From contig NC_080702.1 of the NCBI RefSeq assembly GCF_030445035.2, positions 14,950,029-15,014,028 on the forward strand: a stretch of DNA of 64,000 nt. The letters run 5' to 3'. Below the pieces are notes generated by a model that was not told where the DNA came from, made no database searches, and worked only from the letters and a program-made list of their open reading frames with translations. Position numbers and translations under genes: made by a program. The stretch's first letter is position 1. The number at the start of each line of letters is the position of its first letter. The DNA comes from Dasypus novemcinctus. Taxonomy: Eukaryota; Chordata; Mammalia; Cingulata; Dasypodidae. Shown piece after piece: positions 11,578-24,117 of this stretch.

Positions 11578-13366
11578 CTCTTTATTTTGACGAATTTAAT
11601 CAGTTCCTTAGCTTCTTTGTCTGCTCTTGGAGGTTAATTAGTTGTTATTTTTGCACAGGTGTTATATCTTCTCTTTGTCACTTTTTTCTTCTTATTCTAG
11701 TTACTTGTTGTTGGTTAAGTTCACTTTAGAGGAAAGTATTAGTGTTGGGGAAAGGCAATTGTGTAAGCAAGGGAAAAGTGTAAAGTTGTATTGGTGATGT
11801 ATGTTAATAAAGCAGGAATATGAGATCTGGAAGGATGGAGGTTAGATTCATGTAGATTGTATGGAGTTATAGCTGTAGGTAGAGTACCTTTTATGAAGTT
11901 GATGACTGAATTTGGGAGGAATATGGTATGAACTACACAGCTATTGTTTTCATGAGAGAGGGAAAAAGAAAAGAAAGGTAATAGTTTCAAGAGTGGATAA
12001 TAGACAGAAAACAGAACAAAGGTATTAGAAATTAAGAGTTAGACACTTTGTGGATCAAAGAACGGGAGGTGGGGGGTGGAATATAGGAGAGACAGTAGAT
12101 GATAGTGGATATCAAGATGCAGGGGAAGGGGGATAGTGTAGGTAGCCTAAATCAGTTCACACAGAAATGAGGCAGTGGAGGATGGGAAAACCCAGCAAAT
12201 GTGAGGTGTTCCCTGTAGCGCCTATTGTATACTTGAATTAAAGTAAAAATAAGTGGAAGATGAGGGACAAGAGGGAAAGAGAAAACCGAAAAAAAAAAAA
12301 AAAAAAAACAAACTAATTATAATAAAGAAAAAAGAAAGGCAAGAAGAAAGGAAGAAAGAAAAAGAGGATGGGCAAACGGTGGGGAACGGATAGGGAGAAG
12401 AGAGATACAGGTACACACGTGTCACAATTGCAACACTATCTAAAACAACAACTTCCCCCCGCTTTGCCCTAAAACTCCCCCGTCTGTCTGCCCAAATGGG
12501 TCTGCAAGCACCTCCCTTCCCACAAACCCCCAATAGGCCGCCCAGGGCCCACGAACTCCCCAGTACTGCAGATGCTCAAAAAAAAAAAAAAAAAAAAAAA
12601 AACAGAAACCCCTCCGCAGGCCCGGCTCCGCCCGCCGCGGAGGCTTGGACCGGCTCTGCCCGGCTCCTCACGCCGCCTTGGCCTGGCCTGGCTCCGCCCA
12701 GCTCCGCTCGCTACAGCGGCCCAGCCGGCTCCGGCATCCACCTCCCGCCACCGCGGCCTGGACCGGCCCTGCCCGGCTCCGTACCCGCCGCGGCCTGACC
12801 CGGGCCCGCCCGGCTCCAAACGCTACCGCGGCCCGCAGCCGGGGCCTGAACCGGCCCCGCCCGGCTCCAAGCGCTACCGCGGCCCGCAGCCGGGGCCTGC
12901 ACCGGCCCCGCCCGGCTCCAAGCGCTACCGCGGCCCGCAGCCGGGGCCTGCACCGGCCCCGCCCGGCTCCAAGCGCTACCGCGGCCCGCAGCCGGGGCCT
13001 GCACCGGCCCCGCCCGGCTCCAAGCGCTACCGCGGCCCGCAGCCGGGGCCTGCACCGGCCCCGCCCGGCTCCAAACGCTACCGCGGCCCGGCCCGGCCTG
13101 GCTCAGCCCCACCGAGCGGGGCTAGATGCCTCGTCTCCGCCTACCCAAGAAGGGAATCCTCTACAGGTAGCTGGGATCTCCGTGTATATTTCACAGACAA
13201 ATCCTCTCTGTTACCTTCCCTCCAAATCGATGTCCAGACACCTCCGGACCAGCAAAAATCCCGAAACAATCCGGTCCCAAAGAGTCTCCAACGCCGCCCA
13301 GCCGATTCCCTGCAGAAGACTCTAACAGGGATGTTCACTCAGCCGCCATCTTGCCCCCGGCCCCCA
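11578..13366 (-). promoter_or_regulatory. L1-A 5' UTR / internal promoter region
   Basis: The roughly 1.8-kb L1 5' UTR runs from 13366 (5' end) to the ORF1 start. The ORF1-proximal part is purine/pyrimidine-biased and collinear with 46903-47760 of L1-B. At about 12442-12470 it skips about 800 bp present in L1-B (47764-48569). It then carries a CpG-rich block at 12605-13100 that L1-B lacks, and realigns with L1-B over 13130-13366. L1 5' UTRs hold the internal RNA polymerase II promoter, so this rearrangement probably changed the promoter. Confidence 0.8.
12805..13100 (-). repeat. CpG-rich 51-bp tandem repeats in L1 5' UTR
   Basis: About six near-identical 51-bp units occur in tandem, each containing CCCGCCCGGCTCCAA and GCTACCGCGGCCCG on the plus strand. 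More degenerate related units extend upstream to about 12620. The unit length is divisible by three, which leaves all frames open and creates long spurious ORFs on both strands. CpG dinucleotides are abundant, which suggests youth or lack of germline methylation. No equivalent array is present in L1-B or in the L1-C 5' UTR fragment. Confidence 0.9.
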
Positions 13367-13834
13367 ATTTTTGTGACTCTATTTCTAATACCTTTTTTCT
13401 GTTTTCTGTCTTTTATTCACTCTTTATATTATTGTCCTTTCTTTTCTCTTTCCCTCTTTTCTGAACACACTGGCTTTTTAATTCATACTATATTCCTCCC
13501 CATATTCAGTTTACTGTCTCATTATAGGTACTCTACTTTTCTTACTGTTATAACTCTACAAAGCTTACATGACTCTATTATCTGTTCTTCTATATCTCAC
13601 ATGGTTCTCTGTAACACTTACTATCAATACTACTCATGCTCTTTTTCTTTTTATACTCCTTTTGCTTGTTTGGACCCTAATATTTTCCTTCAAGTGAACT
13701 TAGCCAACAACAAGGAAATAGAATAAGAAGAACAAAGTGATAAAGAGAAGACTTAACACACACACAAAAACAACTAACTCAAACCCCAAGACTAGGAAAA
13801 AAGCTAAGAAACTAAGTAAACCTTTCAAGATAAA

Positions 13835-14792
13835 ATGATGACCAGGCAGCAACAAAAAACTACAAACCAACGCAATAATGAGAAAAACATTGCTCAATCC
13901 AATGAATGCACTAAACAGCAGGTAGAGGAGCAGAATATCAAACAAACAATTAAAGTTCTCAAAACATATATTAGGGACCAATTTGATGAAGTGAAGGAAG
14001 AGATTAAACACTTGGAGAGAATACAGAAGAAATTGCAATCACACCCAAAAAAATAACAGATATGATGGAGATCAACAGCACAGTGCAAGAAATCAAAAAT
14101 ACTCTCCTAGCAAATAACAGCAGATTCAATGAGGCAGAGGAAAGAATTAGTGATGTGGATGGCAGTACATCTGAAATCAAATAGATAGTAGAAATGATTG
14201 ATAAAAAGAGAAACTCCAGCAGGGACTTAGGGACATGAATGATAATGCAAAATGCACAAAAACATACATTGTAGGCATCCCAGAAGAAGAGTAGTGGAGG
14301 GAACAGAAGGGGTATTGGAGGAAAACTTCCCAAACCTACTTGAGGGAAATAGATGTATATGTCCAAGAAGCACAATGCACTCCAAACAGCATAAATCCCA
14401 ACAGGCCTACCCCAACACATATACTGGTCAAATTATTCCATGCTCAAGACAAAGAGAAATTACTAATAGCAACAAGAGAAAAGAGAACTATCACATACAA
14501 AGGAGGTTACATAAGATTAAGTGCTTATTTCTCATCTGAAAACTTAGAGAGAAGAAAGAACTGGTATGACATAGTAAAGGTACTAAATGAAAAGTTTTTC
14601 CAACGAAGAATATTCTATCCAGCAAATTTAGCATTCAAAAGTGATGAAGAGTTCAAAATAGTCACAGATAAACAGAAACAAAGAGAGTATGCCAACAAGA
14701 AACCTACACTTCAAGAAGTACTAAAGGGAATTTTGCAGGAGGAAAGAAAAAAACAGGAGAGACAAGTTGGAGGAGAGTGTAAGAACAACTAA
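13835..14792 (+). pseudogene. Decayed L1-D ORF1
   Basis: The frame starts at 13835 with MTRQQQKTTNQ-like text that matches the L1-A ORF1 start. It breaks near 14056 and reappears in another frame from about 14340 to 14792. The second piece includes the RPTPTHILVKL motif of the ORF1p C-terminal region and ends with the conserved LQEVLKGILQEE segment. The middle coiled-coil part is shifted and contains stops. The 3' end overlaps the ORF2 start (14767) by 26 nt. No functional protein is expected. Confidence 0.88.
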
Positions 14793-17700
14793 AATGAAAA
14801 AAGAGATAATAAAACGAACAACATATGACAAACACAAATTCAAAGAAAATATAGCTAATATAAGTAATTCCTTGAAAGTAATAACACTGAAAGTCAATGG
14901 ATTAAACTCACCTATCAAGAGACTCAGACTGGAAGACTGGATAAAGAAATACAACCCATCCATATGCTGTCTACAAGAAACACATTTTAGAGCCAAGGAT
15001 TCAAGGAAATTGAAAGTGAATGGCTGGAAAACAATCTTACAAGCAAACAATAACCAAAAAAGGGCAGAAGTAGCTATATTAATATCAGACAAAATAGACT
15101 TTAAATGCAAAACTATTGTGAGCGACAAAGATGGACACTACATATTAGTGAAAGGGATAATCTTTCAAGAAGAAAGAACAATCATAAACATTTATGCTCC
15201 TAACCATGGCAGTTCCAAATATGTGAGGCAAACAGTGATAAAAACTATGTGAAAACTATGTGAAGACACTCTATAATTACAGTGTCTTTAATACACCATT
15301 ATCAATTTTGGACAGAACATCACAAAAGAGAATCAATAAAGAAACAAAGACCTTAAATAATATATTAGAGGAGCTGGACCCAATAGACATATACAGAACA
15401 TTACATCCAAAAACAGAAGGATATACATTCTTCTCAAGTGCACATTGATCATTCTCCAAGAAAGACCACATGCTATGCCACAGAAAAAGTCTCACTGAAT
15501 TCAGAAAGATTGAAATCATCCAAAATAATTTTCCTGACTACAGTGGAATGATGCTGGAAATGTGCAAGGACCAGAGACACATATTTGGCAACAAATTTGG
15601 AAGTGAAACAAATCACTCTTAGAAAAACAGTAGATCAAGGAGGAAATCTCAAAAGAAATCAATAACTACCTTGAAACTAATGAAAATGATAACACATCAT
15701 ATCAAAACTTATGGGATGCAGCAAAAGCTGTACAGAGAGGGAAATTTTTAGCCATAAATTCATACATCAATAAAGAATCAAAACAGAAGGGACATTGCCT
15801 AACTCATTTATGAAGCCAACATTACCCTAATACCAAAGCCAAAGAAAGACATTGCAAGAAAGGAAAATTACAGGCCAATCTCTCTAATGAACCTAGACAT
15901 CAACAGCCTCAACAAAATACTTGCAAATCATATTCAACAATACATTATAGGAATTATACACCATGACCAAGTAGGATTCATTCCTGGTATGCAAGGATGG
16001 TTCAACATAAGAAAATCAATTAATATCATACACCACATAAACAGATGAAAGAAAAAAAACCACATGATCGGAAACACATGATCGGATTGACCCAGTGGTT
16101 AGGGCATCCGTCTACCACATGGGAGGTCTGCAGTTCAAACCCTGGGCCTCCTTGACCCGTGTGGAACTGGTCCATGCACAGTGCTGAGGCATGCAAGGAA
16201 TGCCCTGCTACTCAGGAGTGTCCCCATGTAGGGGAGCCCCATGCACAAGGAGTGCACCCTGTAAGGAGAGCGGCCCTGTGCGAAAGAAAGTTCAGCCTGC
16301 CCAGGAATGGTGCCACGCACACGGATAGCTAAAACAACAAGATGACAGGAAAAAAAAAAAAAAAAAGAAACACAGATTCCTGTGTTGCTAACAGAAGTGG
16401 ACAAAGAAGTACATACAGCAAAAAGACCCAGAGAACAGACAACTGGGATGGGGGAAGGGGAGAGAAATAAACAAATAAATCTTTTTTAAAAAATCACATG
16501 ATCATATCTATAGATGCAGGGAAAGCATTTGATGAAATACACCATCCTTTCTTGATAAAAACTCTGCAAAAGCTAAGATTAGAAGGAAACTTTCTGAATA
16601 TAATAAAAGGTATATAAAAAACCCACACCTCATATCATTTACAATGGTCAAATTCTAAAATCTTTCTTCTAAGATCAGGGGCAAGACAATGATGCCCACT
16701 ATCACCCCTTCTATTCAACATTGTTTTGGAAGTACTTGCTTGAGCACTGAAGAAAAAAACAGACATAAAGTCATCCAAATTGGAAAATGAAGAAGCCAAA
16801 ATTTCGTTATTTGCAGATGACATGATCTTATACATAGAAAACTCTGAGAAGTCTACAACAAAGCTTCTAGAACTTATATATGAGTTCAGTAAATTTGCAG
16901 ATTATGAGATCAATGTGGAAAAATCAGTAGCATTTCTGTACATCAATAATGAGCAATCTCATAGGAAATCAAGAAACAAATACCACTTACAATAGTCAAT
17001 AAAAAAATCAAATACCTAGGAATAAATTTAACTATAGATGTAAAAGACTTATAAACAGAAAATTACACAACACTGCTAAAGGAAATCAAAGAAGACTAAA
17101 TAAATCTAAGAATATTCCCTGTCCATGGATAGGAAGACTAAATATTATTAAGATGTCTATCCAACCAAAATTGATCTACAGACTAAACGCAATCTCAATA
17201 AAAATCAACACAGCATTCTTTAATGAAATAGAAAACTATGAAATTTATTTGGAATGGAAAGAGGCTCTGAATTGCCAAAGACATATTGAAAAAGAAAAAT
17301 GAAATGGAAGGGCTCACACTACTTGACTTCCAAACATACTACAAAGCTACAGTATTGAAAACAGCATGGTATGGGCACAATGATAGACACACTGACCAAC
17401 AGAACCAAATTGAGATCCTCACATATAAAGTTATATGTTATTAGAGAAGGCCACTAAACACACTCAACTGGGAGAGAAAAGCCTCTTCAACAAATAGTGC
17501 CTGGAGAACTGTATATCTATATGTAAAAGAATGAAAAAGGATTAACAACTCATACTTTATACAAAAATAAATTTAAGATTGATCAAAGACCTAAATATAA
17601 GAGTCAAGACCATAAAGACCTTGGAAAGCAATGTAGGGAAGCATCTACAGGACTTTGTACTAGGAAATGGCTTCATGAACTTCACACCCAAAGCACGAGC

Positions 17701-18490
17701 AGCCAAAGAACAAATAGATAAATGGGACTTCCTCAAAATTAAAGCCTTCTGCACCTCAAAGGAGTTTGCCAAGAAAGTGAAAAGAGAGCCTACACAATGG
17801 GAGAAAGTATTTGGTAACCATATATCGGATAGGATATTATATCCTGCATATATAAAGAACTCTCATATCTTGAAAATAAAAAGACAATCTATTTTTAAAA
17901 AGGAAAAAGATCTGAACAGATGCTTCTCCAAAGAAGAAATACAAATGGCTAAAAAGCACATGAAAAAATGCTCAAAATCACTAGTTATTAGGGAAATGCG
18001 AATCAAAACTACAATGAAACACCGTCTACTCACATAAGACTGGCAGCTATCAAAAAACAGAAGCCTACAGGTGCTGGAGAGGATGTGGAGGAATGGGAAC
18101 ACTCATCCACTGCTGGTGGGAATGCAAAAGGATTCAGTCATTCTGCATGACAGTTTGGTGGTTTCTCAAAAAATTAGGTTTAACATATGACCCAGAAATT
18201 CCACTGCTCGCTATATACCCAGAAGAACTGAAGATAAGGACACAAACTGATATATGCACACCCATTTTCATAGCAGCATTATTCAGTATTGCTAAAGTTG
18301 GAATCTACCCAAATGCCCATCAGCAGATGAATGGCTAAATATAATGTGGAATGTACATACAATGGAATACTACTCAGCTGTAAGAAGGAATACAGTACTA
18401 AACACATGTGATAACATGGATGAATGTTGAGGACCTTATGTTGAGTGAAGCAAGCCAGGTATTGAAGGATAAATACTGCATGACCTCTCT
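14767..18490 (+). pseudogene. Decayed L1-D ORF2
   Basis: Endonuclease text runs from 14767 with [15 protein letters not shown] and CCLQETHF, breaks at 15252, and continues in fragments to about 15770. At about 15778 the sequence jumps from the post-endonuclease region to the RT segment encoding LPNSF, so about 600 bp present in L1-A are absent. A SINE interrupts it at 16084-16494. The [11 protein letters not shown] catalytic motif survives at about 16812-16845, and C-terminal fragments run to about 18338. The coding sequence is dead. Confidence 0.9.
16084..16494 (+). mobile_element. DAS-type SINE inside L1-D ORF2
   Basis: The tRNA-derived head reads GACCCAGTGGTTAGGGC (A box region), then a B-box-like AGTTCAAACCC. 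The DAS body and an A-rich tail with AATAAATC follow. The 9-bp CACATGATC flank occurs at 16061-16069, again at 16075-16083, and at 16495-16503, consistent with a target-site duplication. The insertion postdates L1-D. Confidence 0.9.
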
Positions 18491-21489
18491 GATATGAAAT
18501 AAGTAAACCAAGCTGTCTCTGAAAGCTAGAGATTGGATGATAGGCTTAAAGGAAGTTGGGGGGTAGAGGAGGGTTGTGAGCTAAAACTTACCTGTGTGAA
18601 ATCTATGCTAACCTGGAGGTAAGTATTTGTACAGAGAAGGGATAAAGTGGGGACATATGGGTACCTTTGGGTAGGGCTTTGAGGGCTTGAGGGGGACTAG
18701 GGATGGGAGGATGAGTCAGATGGCCCAAGAAATTGTGGGAGGGTGGGGGGAGCATTTGAACATAGGAGATTGTCAGGTATGTGGTTGAAACTACAATGTT
18801 GAAAAACTCTTTAGAAAATATGATAAGGAAGGTAACCTGTTTAAGATGCTTAATGGGGGGCATCTGACACAGGCCAGGCCTGTGTGAGTGCTCATTTTGT
18901 CATAGTGCATTATATCATTGGGTGGAGACCCATACAATGAAAATGAAGGTATACCCACATCCTCGGAGGACTGATGTTCTCAAACAGAGGGAATTGTATC
19001 TCTCAAGAGAATTGCTGGCTCCCAACGGGTTAGGGCAGTCGATTATGTGAAGCCCTCAACATTGTTGTGAGTATCTGTGAATATGGTCCTTCAAGTAATT
19101 AAGATTGACTTTCATGGCAGGCCCTGAGGGAAGGGGGAAAGAGGTGTTGAACAGATGGAATCAGTGTAGCTGTGGGGCAATGGAAGTGTTCCACAAGATC
19201 ATGCAATGATGGAATAGGACATGTTAAATTATATCAAAAATGTATAAAAGTCTATAGGCTAAAATGTAAACCATAAGGTAAAACATAAGGTAACTAAAAA
19301 TTTAGAAAATTGTGTAGTATAGAATATAATGTATACCCAAATTGAACCATGTTTGAAAGCTATTGTTACAATATCTGTACATCAGTTTCAGCAAATGAAT
19401 TACGAACATGTGCAAAGATTATTGCTGGGGAAGAGGCAAAGTGTTTGGTGTTTGATATGTGGGAGTAAAGTATATTGTATGTATGAATTACTGTGATCTA
19501 AAACTTTTGTAAATACAAACTTAAAAATTAGAAAGAAAAGAGAAAGGATATAGACACTGAGGAAGAAATGGAAGAAATTGCATTGCCACTGTACATACAG
19601 AGCAACAACTATTGCAGTGATGAAAGGCAAAATATCAAAAACAAACCTTTTTCATTTTTCTCATTTTTGATACTCCAATTTATTTTTACTTCATTTAATT
19701 TTTTCTAAATTAGTATGTGTTCTATATCTAACCTTTAAACCCATTGCAATATGCCATTTTACTATTACTGAAACCTGGTAATATATTAGGCTTCATTTTT
19801 AAAGATGTTTTAGACCACAGAGAGTTTCAACTATGGCTGGGGAGGAACACTGGTGTGGGGTGTTATTGATAGGGGGCACATAGTTGGGAAGGAGTTCTCC
19901 AAGGCATGTATTTAGGGTACAAAAAATTTTTGGATATTTTCATAATGGTTACAGTTAAAAATGACAACTAAGGCAGTGTTGAATTCCTAGCCAGGGGAGC
20001 TCTGTCATATTCCCCAATGTAACAGCAATAATCCCCCAAGTGCAATGGCAAAGACCAATAAAGAAGGATGGTACAACAATGAGCCCTTGATACTGATGAC
20101 TATGCTTATGAGCCTAAGAGCCTGAAATATGAATTAGGCCTAGAGCTGCAGGGTGCCTAAGACTTACCTCTTGAGAGTCTCCATGTTGCTCAAATGTGGC
20201 CACTCGCTAAGCCAAACTCAGCATGTAAATGCATTACCTTCCCCCCAGTGTGGGACATGACTCCCAGGGATGAGCCTCCCTGGTGCTGAGGGATTACTAT
20301 CAAGCACCAGTTGATGATATAACTAGAAAGAGCCCTTGAATAAAATGGTCAACACACACCAGCAGAATATCACAGCCTACATATAATATCGGGTGTTAAA
20401 AACTGCTTTTTGACCTTGAATAAAAGGGACAAATGGGAAGCCAAATGAGTTTATATGGCTATGAGTCTCCAAAAAAGAGTCAGGAAGTCATCAGAAGGGT
20501 CATGCTTATGTATGCCTCAGCAGGGTCCCAGAGACAGCCAAAGGAGATACAACCCCAGGTACTGGTGCTTCTGAGGGATAGGGAGACACACAGGTTCTGT
20601 GGTCATGGCAGATGGCTCTGGAGTTCAGTGCCTTGTCAGTTGGCCCTACTTTGGAGTTTGTATTCCTGAATGTGATGCAATTGGGCTCAGAAGTGAACTT
20701 TCTACACATGCCACTTCTGTTACTTTTACCAGACCAGTGGTTGGTGCTGGGGTTGGTGTATACTCAGGAGATCTGAATCTCTGGACTGTCCATGTGACAG
20801 CCAGGCCCTGAGCCTCAGCAGACTTGAAACTCCTACCTTCCTCTTTATTGAACATACCCCAGTCAGCTAACAAGGAGGTGAAGAAGGTCAAACACCACAC
20901 CAGGGAAAAAAGAGTGCCTACAACTGCAAGCAGGAGAATTGCATCCATCATCCATGTGGAATCAAAATCCCTTCTTGATATAGAGGCGGAGTGGACATAA
21001 CCATACCTGGATCCACAGGATGGAGTAATAGAGTATGGATTAGTGTGGACTTACTGATAGTCTACTATGGAACAATTGTGAATAGTAATGGAAGAAATTG
21101 TAGCATAGATGTGGAGGAAGTGGCTATGGTAGCTGCTGAGGATAGAGAGAGGGAAGAAGAGATATGATGTGGGGGCATTTTCAGAACTTGGAATTGTCCT
21201 GGGTGGTACTTCAGGGACAGATGTTAAACATTGTATGTCCTGCCGTGGCCCACTGGGTTGACTGGGAAAAGTTTAAACTACTATGTGAACCATTATCCAT
21301 GTGGTACAGCAGTGCTCCAAAATGTATTCACCAAGTGCAATGGATGCCCCACGATTATGAAAGAGTTTCTTGGTGTGGGAGGAGTGGGATGAGGGGGGTG
21401 GAGGTATCTGGGGACCTCATTTTTTTAAATGTAATATTTAAAAAATAAATAGAGGAATGAAAGAAACAATTAAAAAATAATAATAATAA

Positions 21490-22120
21490 TAAAGTGAACA
21501 TCAATGCAATGCAGCAGTGCTCCAAGATGTATCCACCAAATGAATGTGCCACAGTGATGAAAGATGTTGTTGATATGGAAGAAGAGAGGGATGGGGTGTG
21601 GTGTGGTGGATATGGAACCTCTTAAACCTTTTTTTTAAAGATTTATTTATTTGTTTCTCTCCCCTCCCCCCCATTGTCTGTTCTCTGTGTCTATTTGCTG
21701 CGTCTTCTTCTTGTCCGCTTCTGTTGTTCTCAGCAGCACAGGAATCTGTGTTTCTTTTTGTTGCATCATCTTGTTGTGTCAGTTCTGCCTGTGGGGGGCA
21801 CCATTCTTAGGCAGGCTGCACTTTGTTTCACACTGGGCAGCTCTCTGTACGGGGCACACTCCTTGCACATGGGGCTCCCCTACTCGGGGGTCACCCCTGC
21901 ATGGAACTGCACTCCTTGTGTGCATCAGCACTGCGCATGCGTCAGCTCCACACGGGTCAAGGAGGCCCAGGGTTTGAACTGCGGACCTCCCATGTAGTAG
22001 ACGGACACCCTAACCACTGGACCAAGTCTGCTTCCATTAACCTTTTTAATGTAATATTTTTGTGATGTATGTATCTTTTTAAAAAGACAATAAAATAACT
22101 CTATAGTAGAATAAAAATAA
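21490..22120 (+). mobile_element. Older L1 3' end fragment
   Basis: Text from about 21500 and again after 22036 (ending near 22110 in AGACAATAAAATAA) matches the L1 3' end at 24118-24500. The two pieces are separated by a SINE at 21633-22035. The tail of L1-D at 21419-21490 abuts it directly. No coding potential. Confidence 0.7.
21633..22035 (-). mobile_element. DAS-type SINE (minus strand)
   Basis: On the minus strand the head lies at about 22035 (GGAAGCAGACTTGGTCCAGT.., A box), followed by the body. The tail at 21633 reads ttaaagatttatttatttg on the plus strand. Flanks TTAAACCTTTTT (left) and TTAACCTTTTTA (right) form an imperfect duplication. It shares its body with the SINEs at 53640 and 60116. 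Confidence 0.88.
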
Positions 22121-24117
22121 AAGAGCATCAAATGCCCCCAGTGCTTCAAATGTATGACTTTCTCCGCTGAGACATTTCTGTGATTTTACTTTAATGATTC
22201 ATGTGATTACATCAGGCCTGCCAAGTTTATCCAGAATAAGCTCCCTGTTTTAAGGCCAGATAATTAGCAGTATTAATTATGTCTGCCTAGGCTGCAACAT
22301 AACACAAACATGGAGATCTGCATATGATATTATGAGACTATTGAAATTTTGGTCAAATTTATGTATATAAATTTTATATGCATATTTGTGTATAAAATTA
22401 CATATATATTTGTTGTGTCTACAATTTTATTGTCTTTCATTACATCTTTGAGGGTATCTCACAAGGAAGAAGCAAGTGGAAAACATAATTAAAATTTGCA
22501 ATGTATTATTTTATTTTCTAATAATTAAACATGTGTTCTACTTTAGAAACACCACATTTAAAATGTTTTTTATTTCATACCAGTCTTGGGAAATTTAAGC
22601 AATTTGTAGCATAGGCAGAACTTGGGAAAAGGACAGACTGGCACCTCTTTCCCATATTGAGGGCCAGATATTAGTCAACAGACTTTCCTGCCAAGGCAGC
22701 TGTGGTCACACCTGTACCTGATATACCACGAGCAGAGAGGCTGTGGAGATTTGATCCCCCAAAATCCAATGTGCAGTCCTTTACTATATGCTCAGCTTGA
22801 GAGGTTTTAAGCATATTTAGTGCAAGAAAAGTTTTTACCTCATATACTGAAACTAGACTCTATCAATGAATATGTTCTAAGTTGACTGTAAATGTGTGAA
22901 TCAAAGAATGGTGGAATGATTTAATGACTCATCCGCCACTGTAAATTTTATCCCCAACCTTCATGCCTTCTTTCCCTGCATAGTTGTGATTTGTAGGCAT
23001 TCCTTAAACATCCACCTGCCACCTCACCTCCACTCAATTATTCTCAACTTCTTTATTGCTCCCCTGAATCCACCCCATATCCCTTTTGACCTCCATCCCT
23101 CCATGGTTCATATTCCAGAATTAGCACAACCCTCTGAAATTACATTGTCTCCACAACCTTCCTCCTCCATGCCTTGCTGAGACTAGCTCAGCAGTAGGTC
23201 TGCACAAAGGGAAGGCAATTCAGAATGAAGAAATAAAGGACAGAAAGAGAGACACAAGAGAGGAAACAAAGATGGTATCAGGGGGCTTCACCGCTTTTGA
23301 AACTGAGAACCTCAACCCTAGTTTCTCCATTGTATTTACTTGAAAGTTAAGAAGCAACTTGCAAAATCTACAATAAGGTACTGGAACATCTTGACAATAA
23401 CAAGAAAAAACAAATAGGTAATAAACAATAACAGGAGGCAACTCCGACCATCATGTACAACAAGAAACAACTAATAGGTAAGCCAGTTTCCCACAACAAT
23501 GCCTTCCTTCTCCCCTACCCTAAAACAACTCCCCTGTTCCAATGATCTCAGGCTATTTCCTGAGACTTTGGTTTCTGCTGCCCTCGAGCCCAAACCCATG
23601 ACCATAGGGCATGCTTGGGTCCCATATGTCTGCCATCCACACCCCTTCAAAATTATGCCAATACTATGAAGCCTGTTCATTTCTCCGGGGACATTTAGTT
23701 CTATGATGCCAACTAGCTTCCTCACATCCATTAATTGCCCTTTGCACATTTTGCATCCCTTTGTCGTTGTTCATAACCTTCATCTCCTTTTTCCACCCTC
23801 TATCCTTCCCTTGAGAAACTAAGTATCCTGGTCTTCATACCTCAATAGTTATTCCTCTTCTCCCAATGATGTTCTTTAACTCCTCAAAGCTATTAAATCT
23901 CTTGTGCCTCTTATTCATACCTGCCTTTTTCTATGCCTTTTATCCTTCTTTATTTTCTATTTTCCCTGCATTCTTTACCCTCCTGTGCCCCTGAATCTGC
24001 ACCCATGTATTATTCCTATGTTCCTTTTCCCAGTGCACTTTTTATTACCCTGCTCTATCACACACATAGGAAAATTCACTCCCCTAAACGCTCCAGCTTT
24101 CCCAACATGAAACCTTG
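22121..24117. other. No gene seen; decayed repeats likely
   Basis: I see no convincing coding sequence. Around 22170-22310 there is text resembling a common decayed mammalian interspersed repeat, which I cannot name securely. The stretch 23480-24110 is pyrimidine-rich and may be an old L1 3' UTR in minus orientation; this is unproven. Confidence 0.4.

Larger units (their letters stand above)
3858..13366 (-). mobile_element. Nearly full-length L1 LINE (L1-A)
   Basis: A 9.5-kb L1 in the order 5' UTR (13366-11578), ORF1 (11577-10609), ORF2 (10624-6717), 3' UTR (6716-3877), poly(A) (3876-3858). The 5' end carries the L1-like motif GCAAGATGGCGGC, read on the minus strand. ORF1 is intact and ORF2 has one frameshift near 9514. 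The 3' UTR is about 2.8 kb, far longer than the roughly 0.5 kb of human L1. It contains two poly(G)-rich tracts on the sense strand: 5658-5677 next to poly(A), and 3965-4003. ORF2 is about 96% identical to L1-B in a 230-bp stretch I compared by eye. No convincing target-site duplication was found. It abuts the L1-D element at 13373. Confidence 0.95.
13373..21480 (+). mobile_element. Older plus-strand L1 (L1-D), decayed
   Basis: This plus-strand L1 starts inside its 5' UTR: the text after 13373 aligns with about 12050-11580 of L1-A read in reverse. It then has ORF1 (13835-14792), ORF2 (14767 to about 18490) and a long 3' UTR ending near 21419-21490 in an A-rich tail. It carries many frameshifts and stops. 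A DAS SINE sits at 16084-16494. About 600 bp between the endonuclease and the reverse transcriptase are missing at about 15778. It is head-to-head with L1-A. Segment 19540-19960 of the 3' UTR aligns poorly with the younger copies and may contain another insertion. Confidence 0.88.

Noticed and set aside
12805..13100. Possible CRISPR-like array
   Set aside because: The repeats are contiguous 51-bp tandem units without unique spacers, in a mammalian L1.
3858..13372. Target-site duplication for L1-A
   Set aside because: Only an AT-rich partial match (AATATTTTT against AATTTTTG) flanks the element, too weak to claim.
12572..13726. 384-codon plus-strand open frame (and 226- and 133-codon frames on both strands) rich in Pro, Arg and Gly
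   Set aside because: They arise from the 51-bp repeats, whose length is divisible by three, within an L1 5' UTR. Frames stay open on both strands and there is no domain.
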